Shown here one piece after another: positions 51,832 through 60,385 of a DNA stretch of 64,000 nt. Numbering within the stretch: the stretch's first letter is position 1; each line of letters begins with the position of its first letter. Source of the stretch: Nocardia sp. NBC_00403. GTDB lineage: Bacteria; Actinomycetota; Actinomycetes; Mycobacteriales; Mycobacteriaceae. The notes under the pieces are model-generated. The model was not told the DNA's origin and made no database searches. It was given only the letters and a program-made list of their open reading frames with translations. Position numbers and translations under genes: made by a program. The stretch lies in contig NZ_CP107939.1 of the NCBI RefSeq assembly GCF_036046055.1, forward strand, positions 3,348,001 through 3,412,000. Reading direction: 5' to 3'.

Positions 51832-51858
51832 CCCGCTGACCAGCGGGTTTTTGTTTTT
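51832..51858 (+). terminator. Intrinsic terminator of tRNA-Met
   Basis: CCCGCTG (51832-51838) and CAGCGGG (51841-51847), 2-nt loop, then TTTTTGTTTTT (51848-51858). A textbook Rho-independent terminator. Because it lies between the tRNA and the integrase, it separates host and element transcription. Confidence 0.85.
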
Positions 51859-51922
51859 CTGGAGAGGTTTCGATCTAGAACAGCGCTCTTCCACGAATAG
51901 ATTATGGGAGTACCATCGCGGG

Positions 51923-52843
51923 ATGGGGAGCGCTTCGCTGGACGTGAAAGACGACTTCGCGACCGAACTGAGGCGGAAGAACCGGGCCAAGAAGACGATC
52001 GATGTGTACCTCGTCCACATCGGCTACTTCGCCGATTATCTGATCTCCAAGTCCCTCTCTACGGAGGCACCCGACATCACTCGTGATCACATCGGTGGAT
52101 ACATCGAGACGCTGCTGGCCGGGACGAATCGGCGGACCGGGGAACCGCTCTCTCCGCAGTACGCACGCAGCCAGTACCGGAGTCTTCAGCAGTTCTTCAA
52201 ATACCTTGCGGTTGAAGAGATCATCGATGTCGACCCCTTCATCAAACTGAGCCTGCCGGACGCGCCGGACAAGCTAGTTCCGGTGCCGACTGTCGAGGCG
52301 CTGCGAAAGCTGCTCGAGGAGTGCGCTGGCACGGATTTTGTGTCGCGCCGGGACAACGCGATCATCCGCCTGTTTGCCGACACGGGCTGTCGCTGCGGCG
52401 AAGTCGCGAACCTCGCTGTCGACGATCTCGATTTCGAGGAGGACACCGCGCTGGTAGTCGGGAAGGGCGGTCGACCGAGGTCGTCGCCGTTCGGCGACAA
52501 AACGCGGATCGCTCTGCGGCGCTATCTGCGTGCCCGCGGTCAACATCCGTTCGCGAAGAAGAGCGAGCGATTGTGGCTCGGCCGGCAAGGGCCGATGACC
52601 GATCACGGCATCCGGCAGATGCTGGAACGCCGTGCCCAAGCGGCCGGGATCGAGCACATTCACCCGCATATGCTTCGGCACTGGTTCGCTCACAACTGGC
52701 TCGCTAACGGCGGTCAAGAGCAGGACCTGATGATGCTGGCTGGATGGCGCTCGCGGCAGATGCTCGACCGCTACGGCAAGTCTGTGGCAGATGAGCGAGC
52801 CAAGTCTGCGCACCGCCGTGCGCGACTCGGCGACAAGCTGTAG
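51923..52843 (+). CDS. int: Tyrosine site-specific recombinase (integrase)
   Basis: A 306-residue recombinase. N-terminal SAM-like domain (KKTIDVYLVHIGYFADYLIS, SRQYRSLQQFFKYL-type). Catalytic domain with Arg in LFADTGCRCGEVANL, His-x-x-Arg in HPHMLRHWFAHNW, Trp/His position in AGWRSRQML and the nucleophile Tyr in LDRYGKS. It is somewhat short compared with phage integrases and resembles XerC/D-like integrases of actinobacterial elements. ATG 51923 begins 98 bases after the tRNA. It integrates the element at the tRNA and, with Xis, excises it. Confidence 0.92.
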   Translation: MGSASLDVKDDFATELRRKNRAKKTIDVYLVHIGYFADYLISKSLSTEAPDITRDHIGGYIETLLAGTNRRTGEPLSPQYARSQYRSLQQFFKYLAVEEIIDVDPFIKLSLPDAPDKLVPVPTVEALRKLLEECAGTDFVSRRDNAIIRLFADTGCRCGEVANLAVDDLDFEEDTALVVGKGGRPRSSPFGDKTRIALRRYLRARGQHPFAKKSERLWLGRQGPMTDHGIRQMLERRAQAAGIEHIHPHMLRHWFAHNWLANGGQEQDLMMLAGWRSRQMLDRYGKSVADERAKSAHRRARLGDKL

Positions 52844-52912
52844 GAACGGACCTGACCACGGCTGACTGCACCCTCGTGCACGCCGTCGTGGATGGGCGAT
52901 AACGTGAATGTC

Positions 52913-53449
52913 ATGACTGACGATCTCGTCGCATGGGCCGAGCAGATCGCCCGCGAGCAGCTTGGGGCGCTGCCTCGTCGGCTCAAGCATGTTGAGGGCG
53001 TCGTCCGGCAGTCGGAGCGGGTTGCTGATGCGGTCGACGACCCGGAATTGCTCGTCGCAGCGGCCTGGCTGCACGACATCGGGTACGGGCAGGGAATCGC
53101 CGCCATAGGGTTCCATCCGGTCGACGGTGCGGAGTTTCTGGAGGCTCAAGGCGCGTCACATCGGCTATGTGCCCTGGTCGCTAACCATTCCTGCGCGCAT
53201 GTCGAAGCGCACCGCCGGTCCGTGTCGCTTCCCTGGCCGGACGAACGCACCGTGTTGCGGGACGCCCTGTGGTGGGCCGACATGACCACAACGCCGACAG
53301 GTGACACGACTGACGTTCACCAACGTCTGTCCGAGGTGTGTGAGCGGTATGGACCTGACCATGTCGTCACTCGGTCGGTCACCGAGGCCGCGCCGGAGCT
53401 GCTGGAAGCAGTCGCTCGCATCGAGTCGTTGCGACAAGCGGCTAGGTGA
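52913..53449 (+). CDS. HD-domain phosphohydrolase
   Basis: A 178-residue HD protein: His in KHVEGVVRQSERV, HD in AAWLHDIGYGQ, and later VANHSCAHVEAHRR and DALWWADMTTT (final Asp). Such proteins hydrolyse nucleotides or phosphoesters. Starts at 52892 and 52913 are both possible. It is the first cargo gene after the integrase and overlaps the 3' end of the Nudix gene by eight bases, tail to tail. Confidence 0.85.
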   Translation: MTDDLVAWAEQIAREQLGALPRRLKHVEGVVRQSERVADAVDDPELLVAAAWLHDIGYGQGIAAIGFHPVDGAEFLEAQGASHRLCALVANHSCAHVEAHRRSVSLPWPDERTVLRDALWWADMTTTPTGDTTDVHQRLSEVCERYGPDHVVTRSVTEAAPELLEAVARIESLRQAAR

Positions 53450-53912
53450 AGAACGGGCCGTCTGTCTGTTGGAGTCCGCGTTCGATTCGAAGGGCAATCG
53501 ACGGGTGAATGTCCAGTGCCGGGATGTCCTGCGCGGCGATCCACAGAACCTCTTTTGACTCCGAGCTGGTGCGAAGGGTGCCGCCGACGGGATCGGCGCG
53601 AAAACAGATCGAGAATTCCTGTCGGACTTCGCCGTCGTCGTAGGCGATGACATGGTCCGGGTTCGAGAAGATTCCGACCAGCCCGGAGACCTCGACATCT
53701 ATTCCCGTTTCCTCGCGAACCTCGCGAACGACAGCCGCGGTTACAGTTTCGCCCGCATCGAGCCCACCGCCGGGTATCGAGTACTTGTCGTTATCCGTAC
53801 GCCGGATCATCAATATCCGGCCGTCGTGATCTCGGACGAATGCGCTGACGGCCACTTTGATGCTGTTGGCTCCCGGCGCGTCCGGGTCATTGAAGTAGTC
53901 GACGCGACTCAT
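53442..53912 (-). CDS. Nudix hydrolase
   Basis: A 156-residue Nudix protein with a full Nudix box GGGLDAGETVTAAVVREVREETGI (G-x5-E-x7-R-E-U-x-E-E-x-G-U, written here across residues about 49-72). It hydrolyses a nucleoside diphosphate linked to another moiety. In the Streptomyces element pSAM2 the conjugal immunity protein Pif is a Nudix protein; the same position beside a regulator and integrase suggests an analogous role, unproven here. It lies four bases after the XRE gene in the same operon. Confidence 0.9.
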   Translation of the reverse strand: MSRVDYFNDPDAPGANSIKVAVSAFVRDHDGRILMIRRTDNDKYSIPGGGLDAGETVTAAVVREVREETGIDVEVSGLVGIFSNPDHVIAYDDGEVRQEFSICFRADPVGGTLRTSSESKEVLWIAAQDIPALDIHPSIALRIERGLQQTDGPFFT

Positions 53913-53916
53913 CCAC

Positions 53917-54657
53917 TCACCTTTCGGCCGTTGCGTTCAGCCAGACGTGTTCGAAACTATTCATGTAGGTCTCGAAGAGATCGCCTGCCGGTAGTTGACG
54001 CAGGTGCATCGCCGGGGCGTACGCCCCGGGCAAACCGTACGCATGCATGTTGACGATCATCTCGTCATCGAAGCGGAACACCGAGTTGTACAGAGTGGTG
54101 TCGTGGTATCGCAGCTCGACGCCGTCGATATCACCGAGCGGTTCGACCAGCGCCAGAGCGTTGTTGATGCGTGCAGGAACAGTGCCTTCGGCGAGGCGTT
54201 CCTCAGCGCTTCGCTTACATGCCTCGGGTGCTTCCGGGCGACCGAACAGGAGTCGTACCCTCAGCCCCTGCTGGGTCTTCTTGCGAACGGCTCGGGTGAA
54301 TTCGGGTTCCTCGGCGAGAAAAAGTCCGGCCAGGACCAGCACGTCGAGGCGTTCCGATGCGCTCGCCAGCAGGCGCTTCCATAGATCGCTCGGAATCGAA
54401 CTGCGGTGCGGATAGACCTTCAGCACCTCTGATTGGGCGACTTCAGCTTTCCTCTCGGGCGCCAGGGCGTCAGGCCACAGATAGTTCTCAGTCTCCTTGA
54501 CGAGCGCGGCGATGGCATGCCGATGCCGCGGGTACGGCGTGCGCGCTTTGGTGATCCAGCGTTCGACGGTCTTGGCCTCGACTCCAACTTCGGTGGCGAC
54601 GGTCGCGATATCGAGACCTGCTTGCTGCAGCGCGTTGCGAAGGCGTTCGTTCGCCAT
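53917..54657 (-). CDS. XRE-type regulator with DUF5919-like C-terminus
   Basis: A 246-residue regulator. Residues about 5-40 are a Cro/CI HTH (LRNALQQAGLDIATVATEV, VEAKTVERWITKARTPYPRH). The rest is the DUF5919/PLD-like domain frequent in actinobacterial elements (LLASASERLDVLVLAGLFLAEE, VRLLFGRPEAPEACKRSAEE, VELRYHDTTLYNSVFRFDDE). GGGAGGCGAG precedes ATG 54657. Divergent from the excisionase/transfer operon, so it is the probable master repressor or activator of transfer. Confidence 0.85.
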   Translation of the reverse strand: MANERLRNALQQAGLDIATVATEVGVEAKTVERWITKARTPYPRHRHAIAALVKETENYLWPDALAPERKAEVAQSEVLKVYPHRSSIPSDLWKRLLASASERLDVLVLAGLFLAEEPEFTRAVRKKTQQGLRVRLLFGRPEAPEACKRSAEERLAEGTVPARINNALALVEPLGDIDGVELRYHDTTLYNSVFRFDDEMIVNMHAYGLPGAYAPAMHLRQLPAGDLFETYMNSFEHVWLNATAER

Positions 54658-54756
54658 CTCGCCTCCCAATTGAGGGACGTCTAGGGACGACTTAACGGTA
54701 CCGCAGACGTCCACAGCGCGTCTACCCATGGGGTGCTATGGATTCCTGATTTCGCG

Positions 54757-54790
54757 AAAAGTGGTGAATAGCAAGGAATTTCCCACTTTT
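54757..54790. promoter_or_regulatory. Inverted repeat between regulator and excisionase operons
   Basis: AAAAGTGG (54757-54764) and CCACTTTT (54783-54790), 18-nt spacer, just upstream of the excisionase ribosome-binding site (GAAGGAG). Its position in the divergent control region suggests an operator for the XRE protein. Confidence 0.5.
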
Positions 54791-54807
54791 GAAGGAGCGT
54801 CGACTTC

Positions 54808-55020
54808 ATGGACAGAACTTCTATCGAGGCCCGAAACCTGATCAGCCTCAAGGTGGCCGCAGCGATGGTCGACGTCAACACCAAGACGATCCGGAACTGG
54901 ATCGCAACAGGTGATCTCGAGGGCTTCCGCGTCAACGGACATCTGCTGCGAGTAAAGCGCGACCAGGTGCTCGCACTGATCGAGCCGACTGCGGTCGTTG
55001 CCGACGGTGGTGCGGCATGA
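54808..55020 (+). CDS. xis: Excisionase / MerR-like DNA-binding protein
   Basis: A 70-residue protein with a MerR/Xis-type winged helix: LISLKVAAAMVDVNTKTIRN, WIATGDLEGFRVNGHLLRVK. It matches the excisionases that bend DNA for excision of actinobacterial ICEs. GAAGGAG precedes ATG 54808. It opens the transfer operon and overlaps the next gene (ATGA). Confidence 0.85.
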   Translation: MDRTSIEARNLISLKVAAAMVDVNTKTIRNWIATGDLEGFRVNGHLLRVKRDQVLALIEPTAVVADGGAA

Positions 55021-55292
55021 GCACCCCGGTTGAGAGGAGCCTAAAGGCGCGTCTGGCTGCCCACGAGTCGTGGGTAAAGACCCCGGACCGTGCTGCTCGG
55101 ACCGAGAAGGCGCGCGACGCTCTGCTGACCAAGTTTGACCGGCTGGTGGACCCCGATGGCCTGCTCAGCCCTGAGGAGCGTGCATATCGCGCAAATCAGG
55201 CCCGCAAGGCGCACTTCACTCGACTGGCGCTGAAGTCTGCGCAGTCTCGCCGTCGGCGTTGCCAGAACCGACACAAGGGTGGTGCAGCGTAA
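55017..55292 (+). CDS. Hypothetical ICE protein
   Basis: A 91-residue, strongly basic, soluble and helical protein (KARLAAHESWVKTPDRAART, AYRANQARKAHFTRLALKSA, ending RRRRCQNRHKGGAA). Coupled by ATGA to xis. The charge suggests a DNA-binding accessory of the element. No family recognised. Confidence 0.75.
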   Translation: MSTPVERSLKARLAAHESWVKTPDRAARTEKARDALLTKFDRLVDPDGLLSPEERAYRANQARKAHFTRLALKSAQSRRRRCQNRHKGGAA

Positions 55293-55441
55293 TGCGCGCC
55301 CGGACTGCCGGATTCATTGTCGCTGCTGTATCGGTTGGGCTCGTGGCGTTGACCGCGCCGTCCGTCGTCGGCGTCATATTGATGCTGCTCGGTGTAGTCG
55401 CCCTGTTCCGGTCGACTCGCAAGTGGGGTGTGCGGCGATGA
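55292..55441 (+). CDS. 49-residue membrane protein
   Basis: A small integral membrane protein: MRARTAGFIVAAVSVGLVA and TAPSVVGVILMLLGVVALF form two hydrophobic segments, then a basic end RSTRKWGVRR. The start shares a base with the upstream stop (TAATG) and the end overlaps the next gene (ATGA), which supports translation. Confidence 0.7.
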   Translation: MRARTAGFIVAAVSVGLVALTAPSVVGVILMLLGVVALFRSTRKWGVRR

Positions 55442-55785
55442 GCATCAATGAGCCGCAGCATGATCCGGCCGATCTGCTGGATGAGTTGGACGCGATCATC
55501 CGTGAGCAGCAGCTGTTGCAGGCGCGGACCATCGCGTTGCAGGCCCGCTACAAGTCGCTGGAGGCCTACGCCGATCGTTACGACAAGCCGGGCCCGTCGT
55601 GGGCGCATAGGGAATTCGGCAGCGTCAACGTCAAGAGCACAGTCGACCGTCTCCGCTACGCCGCCCGGGACATGAAATGGCCGGTGGAGTGGGCGGTGAT
55701 GGCGCGGGAGGAGGCGGAGAAGCTCCAGGAGTACCCGCAGCCGGACCGTGAGTTGGACGGCACTGGGCGGAGGCGGCCGCTGTGA
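55438..55785 (+). CDS. Hypothetical ICE protein
   Basis: A 115-residue soluble helical protein (ADLLDELDAIIREQQLLQAR, LEAYADRYDKPGPSWAHREF, YAARDMKWPVEWAVMAREEA). Coupled at both ends (ATGA before, GTGA after). The first half could form a coiled coil. No family recognised. Confidence 0.75.
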   Translation: MSINEPQHDPADLLDELDAIIREQQLLQARTIALQARYKSLEAYADRYDKPGPSWAHREFGSVNVKSTVDRLRYAARDMKWPVEWAVMAREEAEKLQEYPQPDRELDGTGRRRPL

Positions 55786-56045
55786 TCGGCCCTGTCGCCA
55801 GAACGGACGCTGCGGCCGCTCGCGCAGGCTCCCGGCTGTTCCAGGCATTGCCCACTCAAGTGCAGCTCGCACTGCTGGTGCTGGGTTTGCTGGTCGCGTT
55901 AGTCGGATGCGGTGTCGCCTTGGTCGATCAGCAGAGCTACCAGCCGTCACCGAGTATCTGCCGCGCCGACGAGGTGCACCGGACCGATTGCGTGCACCCG
56001 GTTCGTGTGGCGCCGACCGCGCCGACTGAGTGGGTGGCGCGATGA
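55782..56045 (+). CDS. Small single-pass membrane protein
   Basis: An 87-residue protein from GTG 55782. One membrane helix at about residues 26-48 (VQLALLVLGLLVALVGCGVAL), then a short exported or periplasmic tail with two cysteines (ICRADEVHRTDCVHPV). Overlaps both neighbours by four bases. Possibly part of the transfer apparatus. Confidence 0.72.
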   Translation: MIGPVARTDAAAARAGSRLFQALPTQVQLALLVLGLLVALVGCGVALVDQQSYQPSPSICRADEVHRTDCVHPVRVAPTAPTEWVAR

Positions 56046-56449
56046 TCGGGCCGAAGGACGCGCGTACCCGGGATCTACCGGACCTGGAGGGCGAGAAGTT
56101 CGGGGTGCCGACCTTTTACTGGGGTACGGCGCCTGACGGGCTCGCGACGGTTCGTCAGCTGCGTATGGACGGGATGCGCCCGCGCAATCGCAATGAGCCT
56201 GCAGCGCAAGCGATCCGGCCTCGGCGTGGTGGACGAGACCCGTTGTCGGCACACCTGTATCGGGTTGAGGAAGCGGTGGCGAAGCGACCAGCTACGCCAG
56301 CCCAATTGGCAGCGGTCGCTCGCGCGACACGTGCCCGGCAAGAGCTGGCGATGCTCCGTCACGGAGTGGACCCGCACCCCGAGCCCCCAGAGATCGAACA
56401 CGACCACGACCGGGAACCGGCGTGGGAGTGGGACGGGTTCGAGCGATGA
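56042..56449 (+). CDS. RRQRL-family-like ICE protein
   Basis: A 135-residue protein. The stretch FGVPTFYWGTAPDGLATVRQ, LRMDGMRPRN and later LYRVEEAVAKRPATPAQLAAV follows the layout of the RRQRL-motif zinc-binding proteins of actinobacterial elements. Here the motif is VRQLR and the zinc cysteines are missing, so the protein is divergent. It ends with the hexapeptide WDGFER, overlapping the next start. Confidence 0.72.
   Translation: MIGPKDARTRDLPDLEGEKFGVPTFYWGTAPDGLATVRQLRMDGMRPRNRNEPAAQAIRPRRGGRDPLSAHLYRVEEAVAKRPATPAQLAAVARATRARQELAMLRHGVDPHPEPPEIEHDHDREPAWEWDGFER
56429..56449 (+). repeat. WxGFxR coupling cassette, copy 1
   Basis: Seven codons encoding Trp-Asp-Gly-Phe-Glu-Arg-stop, with the next ATG embedded in CGATGA. 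The purine-rich GGACGGG can serve as ribosome-binding site for the next gene. Confidence 0.8.
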
Positions 56450-56730
56450 ACCGCCGCCGAAACCAGCAGCCCGCCATGCCGAACGAGCCGCCGGTGCCTA
56501 CCGATCTGGTCTCGATCACCGACCTGCCGCACCTGGCAGCCGCCGCGATCCGGCTGGGACAGACCGACCGCAAGATCCACGTCGAACTCGCTCAACCGGT
56601 CGAAATCAAGACACCAGGCCGCATGCCCGGCCAGTGGCTGAGGTCCGGCCAGCAATTGGAACAGCCTCCGCCGCAATACCTCTCGTGGTCGGAGATCGAC
56701 CGCGACGCATGGGAAGGGTTCGAACGATGA
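56446..56730 (+). CDS. Hypothetical ICE protein ending in WEGFER
   Basis: A 94-residue soluble protein (PTDLVSITDLPHLAAAAIRL, QTDRKIHVELAQPVEIKTPG). No family. The N-terminus is basic (MNRRRNQQ). It starts inside cassette copy 1 and ends with copy 2. Confidence 0.72.
   Translation: MNRRRNQQPAMPNEPPVPTDLVSITDLPHLAAAAIRLGQTDRKIHVELAQPVEIKTPGRMPGQWLRSGQQLEQPPPQYLSWSEIDRDAWEGFER
56710..56730 (+). repeat. WxGFxR coupling cassette, copy 2
   Basis: Encodes Trp-Glu-Gly-Phe-Glu-Arg-stop with the next ATG in CGATGA; GGGAAGGG is the probable ribosome-binding site. Confidence 0.85.
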
Positions 56731-57089
56731 CCAGCATCGAAGACCGCGATACCCGACCGGGTCGGGCCGCCGGCATCCCTGTGAATCAGCGTGCGGACCT
56801 GGTCGCCGAGATTGAGCGGCTGCGTGCGGTGATCGCTGATCGTGATCGCCGGATCGCGGGCCTTTCTGGGGAGCTGGCGAGCATGGGCCGCGTGGTGGAT
56901 GACCTGCTGGACCGGGAGTCCATGCACGTCTACGACCCGGACCTGGAGCGGCTGGCGACCCCAGCAGTGATGCAGCGCCTCGGGGCGCCGCGGGCTCGCC
57001 ACATCGAACTGCCCGAGCTGTCTGGTCCCGCGACGATGCCCGGTTTGGACACCGCCATGGGTGGGGGATGGGAGGGATTCGACCGATGA
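56727..57089 (+). CDS. Coiled-coil hypothetical protein ending in WEGFDR
   Basis: A 120-residue protein with a heptad-like helix at about residues 22-65 (ADLVAEIERLRAVIADRDRR, SGELASMGRVVDDLLDRES). No enzyme motif. It starts in cassette copy 2 and ends with copy 3. Probably a structural or adaptor component of the transfer machinery; this is inference. Confidence 0.75.
   Translation: MTSIEDRDTRPGRAAGIPVNQRADLVAEIERLRAVIADRDRRIAGLSGELASMGRVVDDLLDRESMHVYDPDLERLATPAVMQRLGAPRARHIELPELSGPATMPGLDTAMGGGWEGFDR
57069..57089 (+). repeat. WxGFxR coupling cassette, copy 3
   Basis: Encodes Trp-Glu-Gly-Phe-Asp-Arg-stop with the next ATG in CGATGA; GGGAGGGA is the probable ribosome-binding site. Confidence 0.85.
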
Positions 57090-57814
57090 GCGTGCGTATC
57101 GGCCCGCGTGACATGTGGGCGGTGCAGTGGATCGCCGAGATGCGTGGCGTGCCGATGACGGTTCTCGCAGCACTGCTGAGCACGAGCGAGAACAACGCCT
57201 ACCGGGTGTGGCGGCGCCTGCGGAAGGCCGGTCTGGTGCTGGATGTGCACGAGCAGTTGCGTCCGGTGCCGGGGCCGTCGTGGGTGGTGCCGACCGCGCC
57301 TATCGCCTCGAAGCTGTTGCAGTTCGAGGTCGACGAGTGGTTGCCGCGCCCGAAGGACGCCCGCCACCACGAGATGGTCGCGCTGACCCGTCTGGCGTTG
57401 GCGGGCAACGAGATCGGCAGCGATGACGGGTGGATCAGCGAACGGCTGCTGTGGCACGCCAACGCTGGCCAGGTCCCGCTGGGTGCTTCCCGCCCGCATC
57501 TGCACGACGGCCAGTGGACCGACAACCTCGGTCGTTTGCACGCGATCGAGGTCGAACTGACCCGCAAAGGCAGCAGCGACGCCCGGACAACGCTGGCTGC
57601 GGCATACAAGGCAGCAGCTCAGGTCAAGGCACATGACCTCATCTACTACTGCGATTCACCGGAAGTCGCGACCCGTGTCCGCGCGGCGGCTTCCGTTCTC
57701 CCGCAACCAGGTCCGGGTGATCCGGGCCTGCTCGTCAAAGACCTCAACCAATTGCTCAACCCTCCGGCCGTCGATGGCCAGGGTTTGCGTGCTGCTGGAG
57801 GTGCAGCCTCATGA
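57086..57814 (+). CDS. Replication-relaxation-like winged-helix protein
   Basis: A 242-residue protein. A winged-helix domain occupies residues about 8-60 (DMWAVQWIAEMRGVPMTVLA, LLSTSENNAYRVWRRLRKAG). The distal part, LHAIEVELTRKGSSDARTTL and VKAHDLIYYCDSPEVATRVR, matches the replication-relaxation family found in actinobacterial plasmids and ICEs, where it is thought to act at the origin of replication or transfer. Coupled by ATGA to the TraG-like gene. Confidence 0.75.
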   Translation: MSVRIGPRDMWAVQWIAEMRGVPMTVLAALLSTSENNAYRVWRRLRKAGLVLDVHEQLRPVPGPSWVVPTAPIASKLLQFEVDEWLPRPKDARHHEMVALTRLALAGNEIGSDDGWISERLLWHANAGQVPLGASRPHLHDGQWTDNLGRLHAIEVELTRKGSSDARTTLAAAYKAAAQVKAHDLIYYCDSPEVATRVRAAASVLPQPGPGDPGLLVKDLNQLLNPPAVDGQGLRAAGGAAS

Positions 57815-59844
57815 CCAACGAATTCCTCGAATCGCCTGCGTCGTGCACTCCGGTGCTGACCCCGACCGACTGCCAGCCCTACGCACCGACACCGGTCACA
57901 CAGCCGCCAGCGGCGGGTGTCCCGCAGATCACGCCGGAAGCGCCACCGATCTCGGGCGCGCACATCGGCCCGCTGGAACACCTGGACGGCTGGAGCTTGC
58001 CCGACTTCTTCGACGGCGCTGACGCTTTGGGATCCCTCGAAGTCGCCGCAGTGTTCAGCGGCGCTGCCGCCGCAGTAGGCGCGACCGCGCTCGCGGCGTC
58101 GTGGCTATGGACATTGACACCAGTTCGGTTGCGTAACTTCGCATTCGGTGCCGGTTCGCTGCCGCTGGCGGCTCTGGCGCTGGACGGCTGGTCCGGGCCG
58201 CGTGAGGACGTATTGCGCGGCGTCGACGAGGTGCTGGCCGGTATGCCGGTCACTGGTGTCGCGTCGGCGAGTGTGGCGATCGTGCCGACCGGGATGATGC
58301 TGGCCGCGCTGGTCAGCGCCCGCTATGCCGATCTGCTGGAAACCCGTGGCCGCAAGTCGCCTGCTCGGACGCAGCGGGCGAGCTGGGCCCGGGATCAGCG
58401 GGAGATGGCGGCGGCAAAACGGATGTCGCGCAACACCATTCCGTTGACCTGCGGCATGGTGCGCCCGGAGCCGGTGATCGGGCGGGCGGCTCGCCGCTCG
58501 TCGATGGATCCGGCCAAGTCGATGGCTGGTCGGCTCACCGGCCGTCACGAGTCGTTGTTCACGGTTCCGTGGTTGGCGTTGCGGGAACACGTGGTGTGGC
58601 TGGGCAATCCCGGCAGCGGCAAGACCACTGCGATGGTGCGCACCATCCTGAGCTTCTGGGCGACGGCGTGGCGGATGCATCAGCAGTGGTGGCGCAGCGA
58701 TCGGCCCGGTCGGCCGTTGGCGATCACGATCGATATCAAGGGCGCGCGCGATGCCCGCGCCACGGCCCGCAAAGTGAAAGCCGCGGCGCTGAAGCTGGGC
58801 ATCCCGCCCGAGCGGGTGTTGATCTGGCCTGACGGTGGCCAGTTGTCGCTGTGGGTCGGTACGGCCGATGATCTGCGGCCGCGGTTGGAGGCGCTGGTCG
58901 GTGCGGGTATGGACGCCAGCGGTGTCGACCCCGCCGAGGCGTACTACCTGCAAATGCGTAAGACGATCATCCATTTGGTCGTCGACGCACCCGACCCTGA
59001 CAAGCAGCTCGGCGAAGGTCAGGACCCGCCGCGCGACAGTATCGAGTTCCTGCGGCGCATGGATGCCGGTGTGCTGCGGGCTCGGTGGGCGAATTACCCG
59101 GGTGAGCTGAGCGACATCACCGCGGTCACGACCAGCAAGACCGCGACACCCCTGGCCGCAGAGCGGGCAACGATGGCGAACCTGTTCCGTGAGCTGGGGT
59201 CGGCGTTCGACGGCGACCGCGACCTCACCGACTACGACCTGGTGTATTGCTGCCTGGAAGGCACCACGGCACCCGCGTTGGCGAAAGCGCAGTTCTCGGC
59301 GCTGATCGCGATGATCGCGGGGCTCGCGAACACCGACCACGGTCGATGCATCGAGCTGTTCTGCGACGAGTTCGCCCAAGTCTGCGGCGACGACGGCGCC
59401 GCGCGCATCGTGGAGCTGCTGCGCTCGGCGGGGGTCGGGTCGGTGTGGTTCGCACAGTCCTGGATGGGTGTCGGCCCGAATGACGATGCCCGCCACCGCC
59501 TCATCGATTCCTGCTCGGGCGGCATTTTCGCGATGCGTTCCTACGGTGCCGGCCAGCTCGCCGAGAAGATCGGCACCCGCCCCCGTCTGGCGTTGTCGCG
59601 GAAGTTGATCGGCGGGCACCGCATCGGCGACGAGGGCAACGTCCAACCCGAGGACACCTTCCTGGTCCCGCCCGCTGTGCTGGCGAATTTCGGGCCGGGC
59701 GACATCGTGCACGTGCGTGGCGGCAAAGCCGTCTTCGGGCACGTCTCCCCGCTCGACATCGAGCAGTTGCGTCCGCTTCCCAAGCTCGCTGAATCCACAT
59801 CCCCGCAGGCGGTTTCGCCTGCCCTCACCCCGAAAGCAGCGTGA
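57811..59844 (+). CDS. TraG/VirD4-type conjugation ATPase
   Basis: A 677-residue coupling-type ATPase. Hydrophobic segments lie at about residues 78-100, 110-125 and 148-172. Walker A is WLGNPGSGKTTAMVRTIL (residues 265-273) and Walker B is CIELFCDEFAQVCGDDGAAR, with the arginine-rich helix following. The C-terminal TraG_C-like part includes VWFAQSWMGVGPNDDARHRL and FLVPPAVLANFGPGDIVHVR. It would pump element DNA across the membrane, acting with the small membrane proteins around it. It may work as FtsK/TraB-like translocase on double-stranded DNA or in a T4SS-like system; the sequence favours VirD4/TraG. Confidence 0.88.
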   Translation: MTNEFLESPASCTPVLTPTDCQPYAPTPVTQPPAAGVPQITPEAPPISGAHIGPLEHLDGWSLPDFFDGADALGSLEVAAVFSGAAAAVGATALAASWLWTLTPVRLRNFAFGAGSLPLAALALDGWSGPREDVLRGVDEVLAGMPVTGVASASVAIVPTGMMLAALVSARYADLLETRGRKSPARTQRASWARDQREMAAAKRMSRNTIPLTCGMVRPEPVIGRAARRSSMDPAKSMAGRLTGRHESLFTVPWLALREHVVWLGNPGSGKTTAMVRTILSFWATAWRMHQQWWRSDRPGRPLAITIDIKGARDARATARKVKAAALKLGIPPERVLIWPDGGQLSLWVGTADDLRPRLEALVGAGMDASGVDPAEAYYLQMRKTIIHLVVDAPDPDKQLGEGQDPPRDSIEFLRRMDAGVLRARWANYPGELSDITAVTTSKTATPLAAERATMANLFRELGSAFDGDRDLTDYDLVYCCLEGTTAPALAKAQFSALIAMIAGLANTDHGRCIELFCDEFAQVCGDDGAARIVELLRSAGVGSVWFAQSWMGVGPNDDARHRLIDSCSGGIFAMRSYGAGQLAEKIGTRPRLALSRKLIGGHRIGDEGNVQPEDTFLVPPAVLANFGPGDIVHVRGGKAVFGHVSPLDIEQLRPLPKLAESTSPQAVSPALTPKAA

Positions 59845-59850
59845 ATTGCC

Positions 59851-60381
59851 ATGAGCATCGACCCGAACGAACCCCACGCCGATGACGAGATCGTCCTCGC
59901 CCGCTATGACGCGGAACTGGCTTCCGATAACAACATCGCCGACCTGGTCGCCCACGCCGACGTGGTGGCTCCGATCCCGGTGCCTTTGGTGGCTGGCGGT
60001 GGCCGCGCCGAGGAATGGGTGAAACCGGCCATCAGCGGCGCGAACACCGTCCGTGACACCGTCCGGTTGTGGGCGCCGGGAATTGTCGATACCACTGCGT
60101 TCGGTGTCGTGTTGTTCGCGCCGGTCCCGGTGCCGATTACCGGCCCGCTCACTGTCTACGCCGGACTCTGGGCCGGATTCGGCTGGTGGACCGCCGCCGG
60201 CCGACCCGGCCCGAGCGATTCGGTCGTGTTGCTCGGTCGCGCGATCGCTACCGGCGCGCGGTGGATCGCTATCGCCGCGGTCGCGATCGGCGGCCACATC
60301 GGTAAGGGCGCTCACACCATCACCGCACCGATGCGCCGCACCGTCGTGCAGCCGGTTCTGCCTGCAGCCGAGGGGCGGTAA
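59851..60381 (+). CDS. Membrane protein of the transfer region
   Basis: A 176-residue protein with an acidic N-terminus and two or three hydrophobic segments (ITGPLTVYAGLWAGFGWWTA at about 103-122 with a preceding stretch, and WIAIAAVAIGGHIG near 145). Six bases after the TraG-like gene. No family recognised; likely a partner of the ATPase. Confidence 0.75.
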   Translation: MSIDPNEPHADDEIVLARYDAELASDNNIADLVAHADVVAPIPVPLVAGGGRAEEWVKPAISGANTVRDTVRLWAPGIVDTTAFGVVLFAPVPVPITGPLTVYAGLWAGFGWWTAAGRPGPSDSVVLLGRAIATGARWIAIAAVAIGGHIGKGAHTITAPMRRTVVQPVLPAAEGR

Positions 60382-60385
60382 TCCG

